The position numbers were made by a program, and so were the translations under genes. The notes under the pieces were generated by a model. It had not been told where the DNA came from, searched no databases, and saw only the letters and a program-made list of their open reading frames with translations. A DNA stretch of 64,000 nt from Raphanus sativus (taxonomy: Eukaryota; Streptophyta; Magnoliopsida; Brassicales; Brassicaceae): NCBI RefSeq assembly GCF_000801105.2, contig NC_079518.1:16906800-16970799 (forward strand). Reading direction: 5' to 3'. Below, one piece after another: positions 11,240 through 22,429 of this stretch. Position 1 is the stretch's first letter. Each line of letters begins with the position of its first letter.

Positions 11240-11357
11240 TGTAGAATATATATGTAGTAAGGATATATTAGACAATATGTAATACCTAAAGTAGTTATGT
11301 AATCACTATAAATAGTGTACTCTTGTTATCTAATAAAATTAAGCCTTCATCTCTATA
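11240..11357 (+). repeat. 3' LTR of the Copia element
   Basis: 118 bp, preceded by the polypurine tract GAGGGGG (11231-11237) and followed by the target duplication ACTCC. It contains a TATAAATAG core near 11307. It gives the uninterrupted sequence against which the Helitron insertion in the 5' LTR is defined. Confidence 0.85.
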
Positions 11358-11362
11358 ACTCC

Positions 11363-12299
11363 TTGCTGATCAAGGCAATAACAATCTGATCAGTGATTTC
11401 ACCAGAATAGTATCATAAAAATTTTAAACATTAACATAATGCATTTAGTTAGGAAGTTTTTTTGACTACCAAGACATAACAGTCAAATTCATATAAAATG
11501 TTAAGCATACTTTCGAAAATCATTCGTTCGAAGAGGTAGGTTTCCGGTTATGTGATACACCTGGTTAAGTAGCTTCAAAGTAAGACTCTCTCTGGTTTTC
11601 TCCAATTATGATTTATTTTAGCTTTAGTTAAGGTTTTTATAACACTTACATTGATTTCTCCGATAAAAGATTTCTGATTTTTAATAAAATATCAGCCAAC
11701 ATATTGTAAATTACGTTACATAAAATTAATGAGACACACCCAACAGTCTTTAAACGTCTGAAACCTCTTATTTCCTGTATCTAGGATTAAGAATGAGATA
11801 ATTTTAAAATTTCTCTGTTTATAGTTTGGAATTTGAAACAGTTTAGAATTTTTGAAAATTACACTTTCTCAAATGTGAAAAGAAAATTTTCTCCAATTTT
11901 TAATTAAAATTACATATTTCAATAAATAAAACATAAATGTTCTAAACAAAAATTAGTTAAACAAAAATCTCCCGTAAAAAACAAAGGTGAATATGGTTGA
12001 TGGGAAACAACAAAGATGTCCCGGAAGAAAGGGTGTCCTCAACATCTCACGTACCCATTAGAAACCAGGACCGAAGGACAAGGTATCACGTCAATAATGA
12101 TTCTCATCCAATAGTTGCTTGACTTCATCTCATCTATTCTCTTAAATATGTCTGCAATCATACAAAACCAACAAAAATAAAAAGGTTTCTCTTTATTCAC
12201 ACAAAACACAGCATCCCGTATATTTTAGAAGGAATCTGAAGTTTTTTTTTTATGAAAAAGGGCTTGAAGGAATCTGAAGTTAAACCAAAGATTCATACT
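11363..12299. other. AT-rich spacer before the Tekay element
   Basis: No ORF or repeat terminus that I can support. Sequence at 12000-12300 is less AT-rich and followed a different context before the retrotransposon inserted at 12305; joined to 21325 it could be the upstream region of the small ORF at 21384. That is a guess. Confidence 0.3.
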
Positions 12300-12304
12300 T
12301 TTAC

Positions 12305-14269
12305 TGTGACACCCGTCACTCTCGAAAATTCGATAATAATAAAATAACATAATAATAATAATCGTCTCCATTTATAAATAATCCAAAGTCAACATCCTCG
12401 ACATCATAATACCATAAGGACAAATCCGTAAATATCGATAACATCCGAAACATAAATAACGACATAAATCCGTAAGTCCGAAAATACGAAATACATAAAC
12501 GATAGATAAAAGCCCGAAGGCCTAAAAGTAGATAGCGGTAGAAGTGATAAAAGCCCAAAAGCCCAAAAGCACTCAAAAGCATCCGTCCAGTAGAATCACT
12601 CCCGCTCGGCGGTCTCACCTGAAAGGGGAAAGAAGGAGGGGTGAGCAACAGGGGAGTCGCTCAGTGAGGTATGGGATGCTAATCCCGAATTTCATGGACA
12701 TAGACATAGCATTACGGATAAAAATAATTTAATCTTAATACGTACAATCACGGTACCTAAAGTACCCAATCACGCAAACAATGGTCCTAGCGAGCCGCGC
12801 ACTCGCCGCCCCGTAAAGGGCAAACAAAAAAATAAATAAATATACTCCACTCGAGATAGTGCTCGGACACCGCCCTTAGACGTTTTATCGACACTTCCAG
12901 GTTACGGACCAGCCGGTCGACTATAGCTGGCCGTAACCGCCACACAATCCGGCATACAGAATTACGTCTCTGTATCCGTCATAAAAAGTTCTAACTAAGA
13001 AAATGCATTAAGTGAGGCAATCAACGTTGAACCATCTAACACCCTAGTTCCGGTTTAAGCAATCAACCTAAACTAAACAAGCAATGACAGACTCGATTTC
13101 ACGCAGACGGAACATATTAAAAATAAATTATATTTATTCGAAATCCTAAGTCGGGTACGAGAAGTTCGGAAAGAGCCCTCACCTTAGAAAATGTAGAGAA
13201 GTGGTATCTATGAACTCCAGATGCTCAAATAGACTCCAAATCTGAAATCAGGGCGAAATTTCGGGTCAGAACGCCCTTCGAACGGATGAAAACGGGTCTG
13301 GTCAAAGTCTACGGAAAAGTCAACCCGCTGGTCAAAGGTCAACCCGGTCAAACCTTGACCAGAAATCAATTAAACTTAACCGCCCGGTTTACTCTATCCA
13401 AATTGATTTCAATTGGACCGCCCGGTTTAGCCTTAACCGAAATTAAATTAATTAATTAATTAAATCGACCGGTTTACCCTAACCGAAATCTAATTAATTT
13501 TAACCAACCGGTTTACCCTAACCGATTCGCAATTAATTTAAACCAGTCAAACCAACCGGTTGACCGAGTCACCGAGTTGACTCACCGAGTCGACTCGGCC
13601 GAGTTGGCGAGTCGCCGGCGAGTCACCGGCACCAGTCACCGGCGGCGACGGCGGAGGGACGGTGGCTTACCGGAAAAGTCACCGGCGGCGGCGGCGGTGC
13701 GGTGGTGACGCGGCGGCGGATTCCCGGCGGCGAACTGACGGCGGCCGGGCGCGGCGGCTCCGGCGAAGAGACGGCGGAGCGTCTGTTTCACGCGCGCGCG
13801 AAGGCTGATCTTCTGGAGGCTCGTACGGCTTCGTCTGAGCTCCGATTTCGACGATTTCGGTGGCTATGGATTCGTCTCGTCGAGAGGAACACGATGATGG
13901 TCTTGCATGCACGAAATACTCAGTGGTTAGGAAGTTATGGGTGTTTTACTAAAACGGCCGAACTTAAACTAAATGCATGGTGGTTTTGCGGTGGTTACCT
14001 AGGGTTGCGATCGGTGGTGACAAGCTGGACGTGATCACTGCGTGAGGCGACTCCGGCGAGCTCTGGTGGTGACTCAGTCACTACAAAACATTCCCCAATT
14101 CTCCCATCAACTCTTTTCTCTCTTTATCTTTTTTTTTTTTTCTCTTTGATGAACTTGGTGACAAAAACAAGGTGAGAGGGGGTGTATTTATAGAAAAATA
14201 TGGACCTGTGGGTGTGTGCATCGACGTTGGCGTGCTAACAAACTCTGTAGCCGGAATTGGGTCGTTACA
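12305..14269 (-). repeat. 3' LTR of the Tekay-like element
   Basis: 1965 bp. It includes AT-rich and CCGGTT-rich stretches (13380-13560) and a GC-rich CCGGCG block (13600-13800). The pol reading frame continues about 190 bp into it and stops at 14081. The ORFs at 12316-12648, 13679-13912 and 13702-14034 recur identically in the other LTR and are not genes. Confidence 0.95.
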
Positions 14270-17200
14270 ATTCTCCCCCACTAACACGGAATTCGTCCCC
14301 GAATTCGAGTCACCAATAGACTGTCCAATAACATCCCGAAACAACTCTGGATAGTCAATCCTCATTTGTAGCTCGGGCTCCCAGGTCTCCTCCTGGATCC
14401 CGTCTCTCTCCCAACGAACCTTGACCAACATGGTCATCATACCCTTATCTGTTTTCATTTGGCGATCCAAAATCTCCACTGGCGTACACGGCGCACATAA
14501 ATCTTTGCCAAGATCACTTGGTGGCTGCTGCAAAATGAGCTCTGGCTCTCTAACGACTTTTCTCAAAACGGAAACATGAAACACGTCATGAAAATCTGAT
14601 AACTCCGCTGATAACTTCAATCGATATGCAACTGCTCCAATCCGCTCCAAAATAAGAAATGGTCCCATGTATCTCGGTTTAAGCTTCTTTAGCTTCCGAG
14701 TCTTAGATCCTCCCTGAAACGTTCTCATTTTCAGGTATACCAGGTCGCCAACCTGGAACTCCAAATCTTTTCGCCGCTTATCTGCATAACTCTTCTGGCG
14801 GTCATGGGCTTCTTTAAGCCGTCTCTTGAGCATCTCTACCTGCTCTACCGTCTCTTGAACCATTGCTGGTTCTATCTCACGTCGCTCCCCAACTTCTGTC
14901 CAACAAAGTGGAGTGCGACAAGGTCTACCGTAAAGAGCCTCATACGGTGCCATCTTAATGCTCGAGTGATAATTGTTGTTGTACGCAAATTCCGCTAAAG
15001 GTAGATACTTTGCCCAACTTCCTCCCCAATCTAGAACGCAAGCTCTCAACATATCCTCTAAAGTCTGAATAGTCCTCTCGGACTGACCGTCGGTCTGCGG
15101 GTGGTAAGCTGTGCTCATATGGACCTTCGTCCCAAGTGCCTTCTGAAAGGCTCCCCAAAATATGGACGTAAACTTCACGTCTCGATCCGATACAATGCTG
15201 ACAGGAACTCCGTGCAATCTCACAATCTCATCGATGTAAATCTGCGCCAATTGACTCGCTCCATCGTTCTTCTTAATCGCTAAGAAATGGGCTGACTTGG
15301 TCAATCTATCCACAATTACCCATATGGCATTCTTCCCTCCTGAAGTAGTCGGTAACCCCAATACAAAATCCATAGTCACCATGTCCCATTTCCACTCCGG
15401 CAACGGCAGGTTTTGCAATAACCCGCTAGGAACCTGGTGCTCAGCCTTCACCAACTGACAAGTCTGACACTGCGATACAAATGTAGCAACATCCTTTTTC
15501 ATACCCGGCCAATGATAATAACGCTTCAAGTCTCTGTACATCTTAGTATTCCCCGGATGAATAGAGAAACGCGAGTGGTGTGCTTGCCGTAAGATCTCCT
15601 TTCTTAACAGCTCATCACTGGGCACACAAATCCGGTTCCGGTACATGAACATCCCACTCGATGCTGTATGATATCCAACACTCTCGATCTCAATCTGCTT
15701 ACGCAAAGCCTCATCTGCCTCCTGAGCTTTGCGTATCCTCCATAGCAAATCTGCCTGCTCCACGGCCTCGAGACCAACTGGCTCTCCGTCTACAGAAGTG
15801 GCACACAATCTGAGACTAGCTAGCATCCCAGTAAACTCCTGAACTTCTCTGGTTACTGAAACATCACTTCTGCGCCTACTCAAAGCATCTGCCACCTGAT
15901 TGGCTTTCCCCGGGTGATAAGTGATTTCCAAATTATAATCTGCTAATAACTCCATCCATCTGCGCTGCCTTAAGTTCAAGTCCGTCTGAGTAAAAATGTA
16001 CTTCAGACTCTTGTGATCTGTGAGAATCTTCACCTTCTCTCCATACAAATATGATCTCCAAATCTTCAATGCAAAGACAACGGCCGCTAACTCCAAATCG
16101 TGCGTAGGATAATTAGCCTCGTGAGGCCTCAACTGTCGTGATGCATAAGCAATGACTTTACCCTCCTGCATCAATACACATCCCAATCCAGTACCTGATG
16201 CATCGGTGTAAACCTCGTATGGAAACCCTGGCCTCGGGAGTGCCAAAACTGGCGTCTGTGTCAGATGTCGCTTCAACTCAGCAAAACTCTCCGAGCACTC
16301 ATCTGTCCATTCAAACTTGACGTCCTTGCCCGTTAACTTTGTCATTGGCTTTGCAATGCTAGAAAAACCCTTGACAAAATTCCTGTAGTATCCTGCTAAA
16401 CCAAGAAAACTGCGGATCTCTGTCGCACTCTTAGGTGTCGGCCACTCTGAAATAGCTTTAATCTTTTCCGGATCTACAGCAACTCCCTCTTCTGAAACCA
16501 CGTGACCCAAAAATCCAATCTTTCTCTGCCAGAAACTGCACTTACTCAACTTAGCAAACAATTGATGCTCTCTAAGCTTCCCCAACACAATCCGTAAGTG
16601 TTCAGCATGCTCTTCTCTACTCCGAGAATAAATCAAGATATCGTCGATGAAAACGATCACACACTTATCCAAATGCTCGCGGAACACATCATTCATTAGC
16701 TTCATGAATGCTGCCGGTGCGTTCGTCAACCCAAATGGCATCACAACAAACTCATAGTGTCCATAGCGTGTACGGAAAGCCGTCTTCCGCACATCGCCCT
16801 CAGCTATGGCAATCTGATGGTACCCTGACGCTAAGTCAATCTTAGAAAACCATGAAGCTCCCTGCAACTGATCTAACAACTCATCGATACGCGGAAGTGG
16901 ATACTTATTCTTGATGGTAACTTTGTTCAACCCTCTGTAGTCGATACAAAGCCTGAGACTCCCATCCTTCTTCTTCACAAACAATACTGGTGCTCCCCAC
17001 GGTGAAGTACTCGGCCTGATAAGACCCTTATCTAATAATTCCTCCAACTGCTTCTTCAACTCAGCCATCTCTGCTGGAGCTAAACGGTAAGGAGCTCGTG
17101 AAACTGGTGCTGTCCCTGGTTCCACCTCGATCGTAAGAACGTCACTTCTAGCTGGCGGTGGCCCCTTTAAGGCCTCAAAAACATCTGCATACTCAGAAAC

Positions 17201-17691
17201 CACTGGAATATCATGCAGCTCCTGCTGATCATCATCATTAACCATCGAAATGGTCGCCAAAAATCCTTCAGCTCCTTTGTCTAGTAAATCCTCTGCACGT
17301 AACATGGAGACGATAGAAACCCCTTGATATGTCTGGGTTCCCTCAAATGTAATCTTCCCCTCTGCTCTTGGAATACTAACTCTTGCTTCCGGGCAATCTA
17401 ATACAACTCGATGTCTCGTCAACCAATCCATCCCAAGTATGACGTCGTAGAAACTCATCTTCATCTCCGTCAAATCTCCAAGCAAGTCAACTCCTCCAAG
17501 CGTAACTGGTACATCACGATGAACTCCGATTGTTCCCAATCTCTCTGTACCGGCGGTCTGAATCTGCTTAGCCTTCGGTTCGAAGACACCTCGGAAAGAC
17601 CACGACTTGACCAAACGCGGGCTCACAAAACTGTGAGAAGCTCCCGAATCGAATAAGGTGTGAGCTGGCTCACCTCCAACCGAAACCAATC
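14081..17691 (-). CDS. Gypsy pol polyprotein (protease-RT-RNase H-integrase-chromodomain)
   Basis: About 1200 uninterrupted codons; residue numbers count from the Leu codon at 17689. Protease active site DSGAS at 14-18; reverse transcriptase with FIDD at 347-350; RNase H starting [10 protein letters not shown] near 494; integrase zinc finger (His ~704/712, Cys 741/744) and catalytic D774, D835 and E871. A chromodomain-like module follows at about 1070-1115 (PVEILDRQ...LVKVRW...EETWEPE), which in Tekay/Del elements targets integration to chromatin. No ATG opens this frame: it connects to gag through the candidate intron 17692-17774. The frame reads through the polypurine tract (residues ~1134-1140) into the LTR. 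It looks catalytically complete. Confidence 0.92.
14270..14284 (-). promoter_or_regulatory. Polypurine tract
   Basis: AGTGGGGGAGAAT on the coding (minus) strand, directly before the 3' LTR. It primes plus-strand DNA synthesis. It also lies inside the pol reading frame. Confidence 0.85.
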
Positions 17692-17774
17692 CTACACGAG
17701 ATTTTTACTAACTACAAATGATAACCACAAAACCAAAATACTCAAAACACAACAAGTCTGAATAAGAAGCGTAC
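17692..17774 (-). other. Probable 83-nt spliceosomal intron between gag and pol
   Basis: On the coding strand the segment starts GTACGC directly after GCGG, is T-rich, and ends TTTGTAG before a G. gag (codon starts at positions divisible by 3) and pol are in different frames. Removing exactly these 83 nt joins them in one frame through a Gly codon. Without splicing, gag ends at the TAG (17694-17692) made by the intron's own 3' end. The length and U-richness suit plant introns. Programmed frameshifting is the alternative, but the GT and AG borders coincide precisely with the frame repair. Confidence 0.7.
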
Positions 17775-19166
17775 CCGCTATCGGCTCGGCTCCCTGGGCA
17801 TCTCCAACCGTAAACACACGTGGGGCGATGGCTAGGCGCTTCGGTGGTGGTGGAAGCGCTGCATTGCCCCTCCTGGGACAATCTCTGACGAAATGACCCG
17901 TCTGGTTACAGCCATAACAAAACTGGTTTGCCGCTACTGGTGCTGTTGGCGCGATAATCTGCCCGACTGGTGGCGCATCCAATGGCTTAACCCGACAATA
18001 CCTCGCAATGTGTCCTAGCTTACCGCAAACAAGGCACCTCACACACTGCCCACTATGACTGCGGTGACAACGAGGACATCTCGGTGATCCCGAGTGGTCT
18101 CCTGCTCTCCTCTGGGACTCCGGAGCTTTCCCAAACTTAATCTGAGCTGCTCTAGTAAGCTTCTTCTCTTCTGCCAAACCTTCCTCCTGTTCAGCAGCTT
18201 TCTCCACCAAATCTCCCAATCTCTGGTAAGTAACAACACGGCATCTGTTGCGAATATCCACTCGCATCCCCTTCAAAAACCTCCTGATCAAGTCTTTTTC
18301 TGTAATACCACCTCCAGCAAATCTGCGAAGTTGGTTAAACTTCCGCTCATATTCTCTTACTGACATCTCCCCCTGGCTTATATGATCAAAATCACTCTTC
18401 TGCTTATCCATAGCCTCTTCCGGAAAGTACTTCCTATCAAACTCCCGGATGAAATCTTCAAAAGTAAGCCTCTCGGGTCCATCATGATCCAATCGAATTC
18501 CTTCCCACCAAACAAGAGCATCTCCACGCAAGTACTGCATAGTCAATCTGAGAGACAACTCCGGTGGACACTCAATAATCTCCAACTTCCGCTTAAGCGC
18601 TAACTTCCAATCGTGCGCTGCTATGGGATCTATTGTCCCGCTAAAATGCTCCATATCCATGTCTCTCATATGGCGCGTCAATCTGTAGAATGTCTCATCA
18701 TAAGCCTGGCGAACCTGGGGTCGCGGTGGTGGTGGCGGTAGATCCTGAACACCCTGAGCAAACTGCTGAGCTGGAACATGCTGCAATGGGACCTGAGGAA
18801 GAGGAACCTGCTGATCGGGAATCTGATGATCCTGCTGAGCCTGAACTGGTGGAGCCTGCTGAACCTGAATCTGCGGACCCTGCTGCACATGAACCTGAGG
18901 ACCCTGCTGAGCTGCAGCCAACTGACGGCAACCTCCTGTGCAGCTACTCGGGCAGCCTCTTGAGCGGCTTGCCTGGCTGCCTCCTGAGCAACCTGCTGAA
19001 CTGCCTCCTGAGCAGCCTGTCTAGCAGCATCCTGAACCATCTGTCTCATAGCCTCCTGGTCAACTTGAGGAACTGCGGGCTGAACATGCTCATCCTGAGC
19101 CTCTCTAGCATCTCTGGCGATCTGGGCACGAGTAGCTCTCCTCGGCGGCATCTGAAAGGAAGACAA
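17775..19166 (-). pseudogene. Gypsy gag, with one frameshift near the N-terminus
   Basis: Two overlapping frames encode gag. The first (from ATG 19166, or the in-frame ATG at 19151) gives a basic start MPPRRATRAQ and Ala/Gln-rich helical repeats up to about 18930. The second continues from about 18921 with Gln/Pro/Val repeats, a Retrotrans_gag domain (RHMRDMDMEHFSGTIDP onward) and cysteine-rich RNA-binding knuckles, CLVCGKLGHIARYC and CYGCNQTGHFVRDC. Loss of one base at 18925-18930 accounts for the change of frame. The frame then runs to the candidate intron at 17774. Apart from this lesion gag appears whole. A sequencing or assembly error cannot be excluded. Confidence 0.85.
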
Positions 19167-19336
19167 ATCTGTTAATTTCTGCTGAAAATTTAAAGGAGTG
19201 TACCGAACGGAGAGGTGCTATTGGTTTTTATTTTTAAAATACCCAAACCCCCAAAAATATTTGAAAACCGATTAAAACCGAATAAAAACCGAGTCTCCAA
19301 AAATCGCCATCCCGGGACAGAACCGGGACGGAACAC

Positions 19337-19349
19337 GGCTCTGATACCA
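19337..19349 (-). promoter_or_regulatory. Primer-binding site (initiator tRNA-Met)
   Basis: TGGTATCAGAGCC on the coding strand, five bases inside the 5' LTR border. It is complementary to the 3' end of initiator tRNA-Met. Confidence 0.9.
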
Positions 19350-19354
19350 AAAAC

Positions 19355-21319
19355 TGTGACACCCGTCACTCTCGAAAATTCGATAATAATAAAATAACAT
19401 AATAATAATAATCGTCTCCATTTATAAATAATCCAAAGTCAACATCCTCGACATCATAATACCATAAGGACAAATCCGTAAATATCGATAACATCCGAAA
19501 CATAAATAACGACATAAATCCGTAAGTCCGAAAATACGAAATACATAAACGATAGATAAAAGCCCGAAGGCCTAAAAGTAGATAGCGGTAGAAGTGATAA
19601 AAGCCCAAAAGCCCAAAAGCACTCAAAAGCATCCGTCCAGTAGAATCACTCCCGCTCGGCGGTCTCACCTGAAAGGGGAAAGAAGGAGGGGTGAGCAACA
19701 GGGGAGTCGCTCAGTGAGGTATGGGATGCTAATCCCGAATTTCATGGACATAGACATAGCATTACGGATAAAAATAATTTAATCTTAATACGTACAATCA
19801 CGGTACCTAAAGTACCCAATCACGCAAACAATGGTCCTAGCGAGCCGCGCACTCGCCGCCCCGTAAAGGGCAAACAAAAAAATAAATAAATATACTCCAC
19901 TCGAGATAGTGCTCGGACACCGCCCTTAGACGTTTTATCGACACTTCCAGGTTACGGACCAGCCGGTCGACTATAGCTGGCCGTAACCGCCACACAATCC
20001 GGCATACAGAATTACGTCTCTGTATCCGTCATAAAAAGTTCTAACTAAGAAAATGCATTAAGTGAGGCAATCAACGTTGAACCATCTAACACCCTAGTTC
20101 CGGTTTAAGCAATCAACCTAAACTAAACAAGCAATGACAGACTCGATTTCACGCAGACGGAACATATTAAAAATAAATTATATTTATTCGAAATCCTAAG
20201 TCGGGTACGAGAAGTTCGGAAAGAGCCCTCACCTTAGAAAATGTAGAGAAGTGGTATCTATGAACTCCAGATGCTCAAATAGACTCCAAATCTGAAATCA
20301 GGGCGAAATTTCGGGTCAGAACGCCCTTCGAACGGATGAAAACGGGTCTGGTCAAAGTCTACGGAAAAGTCAACCCGCTGGTCAAAGGTCAACCCGGTCA
20401 AACCTTGACCAGAAATCAATTAAACTTAACCGCCCGGTTTACTCTATCCCAAATTGATTTCAATTGGACCGCCCGGTTTAGCCTTAACCGAAATTAAATT
20501 AATTAATTAATTAAATCGACCGGTTTACCCTAACCGAAATCTAATTAATTTTAACCAACCGGTTTACCCTAACCGATTCGCAATTAATTTAAACCAGTCA
20601 AACCAACCGGTTGACCGAGTCACCGAGTTGACTCACCGAGTCGACTCGGCCGAGTTGGCGAGTCGCCGGCGAGTCACCGGCACCAGTCACCGGCGGCGAC
20701 GGCGGAGGGACGGTGGCTTACCGGAAAAGTCACCGGCGGCGGCGGCGGTGCGGTGGTGACGCGGCGGCGGATTCCCGGCGGCGAACTGACGGCGGCCGGG
20801 CGCGGCGGCTCCGGCGAAGAGACGGCGGAGCGTCTGTTTCACGCGCGCGCGAAGGCTGATCTTCTGGAGGCTCGTACGGCTTCGTCTGAGCTCCGATTTC
20901 GACGATTTCGGTGGCTATGGATTCGTCTCGTCGAGAGGAACACGATGATGGTCTTGCATGCACGAAATACTCAGTGGTTAGGAAGTTATGGGTGTTTTAC
21001 TAAAACGGCCGAACTTAAACTAAATGCATGGTGGTTTTGCGGTGGTTACCTAGGGTTGCGATCGGTGGTGACAAGCTGGACGTGATCACTGCGTGAGGCG
21101 ACTCCGGCGAGCTCTGGTGGTGACTCAGTCACTACAAAACATTCCCCAATTCTCCCATCAACTCTTTTTTCTCTTTATCTTTTTTTTTTTTCTCTTTGAT
21201 GAACTTGGTGACAAAAACAAGGTGAGAGGGGGTGTATTTATAGAAAAATATGGACCTGTGGGTGTGTGCATCGACGTTGGCGTGCTAACAAACTCTGTAG
21301 CCGGAATTGGGTCGTTACA
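19355..21319 (-). repeat. 5' LTR of the Tekay-like element
   Basis: 1965 bp, nearly identical to the 3' LTR. On the coding strand TATAAATACA (21242-21233) lies about 80 bp from the LTR start, a plausible promoter core, which would make U3 unusually short. The differences seen are a C gained in a CCC run near 20447, a C/T change near 21170, and one T fewer in the T run near 21185. Confidence 0.95.
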
Positions 21320-21383
21320 TTTACGTTCCTTTTTCTTTCTCATCAATACCCTCAATCTAATTCCATCTTGACTACCGTACCTA

Positions 21384-21485
21384 CATGTCGAAATGCGTAA
21401 ACCAAAACCAAGTTCTTGCTCTAGCCAAACAAAACGCCAAACTAAGAAATTTTCAGTCTCATATCCAAGAACTCAATCCCAAGTA
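21384..21485 (+). CDS. Short ORF, 33 residues, unknown
   Basis: An ATG-initiated ORF in clean sequence just right of the Tekay element. It follows a pyrimidine-rich, leader-like stretch (21325-21383). The product is rich in Leu, Gln, Asn and Lys, with a heptad-like pattern (VLALAKQNAKL) that could start a coiled coil. I do not recognise it. It may be the surviving first exon of a host gene whose upstream region was split by the retrotransposon, or chance. No splice donor clearly follows. Confidence 0.25.
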
Positions 21486-21539
21486 ACTCCCTTCCCAGGT
21501 CAAACTCAGTCAACCCTCCGAGTCTAAAACTAAGTAATA

Positions 21540-22406
21540 AAAACTTAAAATTTGCCCATTATCATAAATTCAAATTAACATAAACTGCAACAAATACAAG
21601 ACCCCGCTAAAAATTAAACATAGAAACTTCCCTATTTATAACTATACACGATGATATTTTCATATATCAATCAAATATTCAAATTATCACAAAACTAAAA
21701 AAAATTGGACCACTTTATATGTTTTGAAATATTTTATGGAAAATATAATTGTTAAATATAAAATCTTTCTCAAGTAAAAGTTTCAAGTACAACCATTGTT
21801 TAACTTATTTAGAAACAAAAAACGATTGTGTGAGACATTGTAAAATATTTTTTTCATATTGTACACACTATAAAATTTCTTATTCTATATAATTTAATCA
21901 TATGATTTATGTTTAACTTATAGAAATAATCAAAAATTCATATACTCGCATTTTTATATAATTAAGTAACAAATAACATACCTCCATAGTTGAAACTTGA
22001 TCATGTGACATTTTATATAGTCAAAACAAAAGACTTATCGATCCATTTGTAAATAAAACAATAAAAATTCAAAAATCTAGTTTACCTATTATCATAAATT
22101 CAACATAAACTGCAACAAATACAAGACCCCGCTAAAAATTAAACATAGAAACTTCCCTATTTATAACTATACAATCGATGATATTTTCATATATCAATCA
22201 AATATTCAAATTAATGCTTCTTGAACGTCCATCACATATTCTACACAAATTCCACAATTGTCCTACAACATACATATAAAATATTTAACAATGTAAAATT
22301 TACAAAACACAATAACATATATAAGTAAAATTTCACGCTCCAAAAAATAAAATTTCATCTAAACTGTTTAAATCACATTTTGCGCGTAGTGCGGACCAAA
22401 CACTAG
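21540..22406 (+). mobile_element. Decayed non-autonomous Helitron (3' end)
   Basis: The right end (22381-22406) resembles a Helitron 3' terminus: a degraded GCGC/GCGG hairpin, ACCAAACA and CTAG. The base after CTAG is G rather than T. The 5' end was not found. The interior is AT-rich, non-coding, and contains a 125-bp direct repeat. Confidence 0.4.
21551..22216. repeat. ~125-bp direct repeat pair
   Basis: Sequence at about 21551-21685 recurs at about 22083-22216 with few changes: both share the block ACTGCAACAAATACAAGACC, a TTCCCTATTTATAACTATAC block and an ATATCAATCAAATATTCAAA end. Differences include a few bases lost near ATTCAA and a TC gained before GATGATATTTTC. Confidence 0.8.
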
Positions 22407-22429
22407 GAAATAATACACATATCTATATA

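Larger units (their letters stand above)
5923..11357 (+). mobile_element. Ty1/Copia LTR retrotransposon, full length but broken
   Basis: The 5-bp direct repeat ACTCC flanks the element (5918-5922 and 11358-11362). Both LTRs begin TGTAGAATATATA and end CTCTATA. The primer-binding site TGGTATCAGAGG, matching initiator tRNA-Met, follows the 5' LTR, and a GAGGGGG polypurine tract precedes the 3' LTR. Domain order is gag, protease, integrase, reverse transcriptase, RNase H, which is Copia. The LTRs are only ~116-118 bp, as in small Copia (Ale-like) lineages; the lineage is inferred. An 818-bp Helitron sits inside the 5' LTR. The coding region has two in-frame TGA stops and two frameshifts. Confidence 0.9.
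12305..21319 (-). mobile_element. Complete Ty3/Gypsy chromovirus (Tekay/Del-like)
   Basis: A 9015-bp element on the minus strand, flanked by the 5-bp direct repeat TTTAC (12300-12304 and 21320-21324). Its LTRs are each 1965 bp and begin TGTAACGACC and end GGGTGTCACA on the coding strand. The primer-binding site (19349-19337, initiator tRNA-Met) and polypurine tract (14284-14270) are in place. gag lies upstream of protease, RT, RNase H, integrase and a chromodomain-like tail, the Gypsy chromovirus order. I saw only three differences between the LTRs (two 1-base indels, one substitution), so the insertion is very recent. One gag frameshift and one probable intron are described separately. Confidence 0.95.

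Noticed and set aside
12316..14034. ORFs of 110, 62, 77 and 110 codons
   Set aside because: They recur unchanged at 19366-21085 because both lie in the LTRs of the Tekay element, and no family or coding bias supports them.
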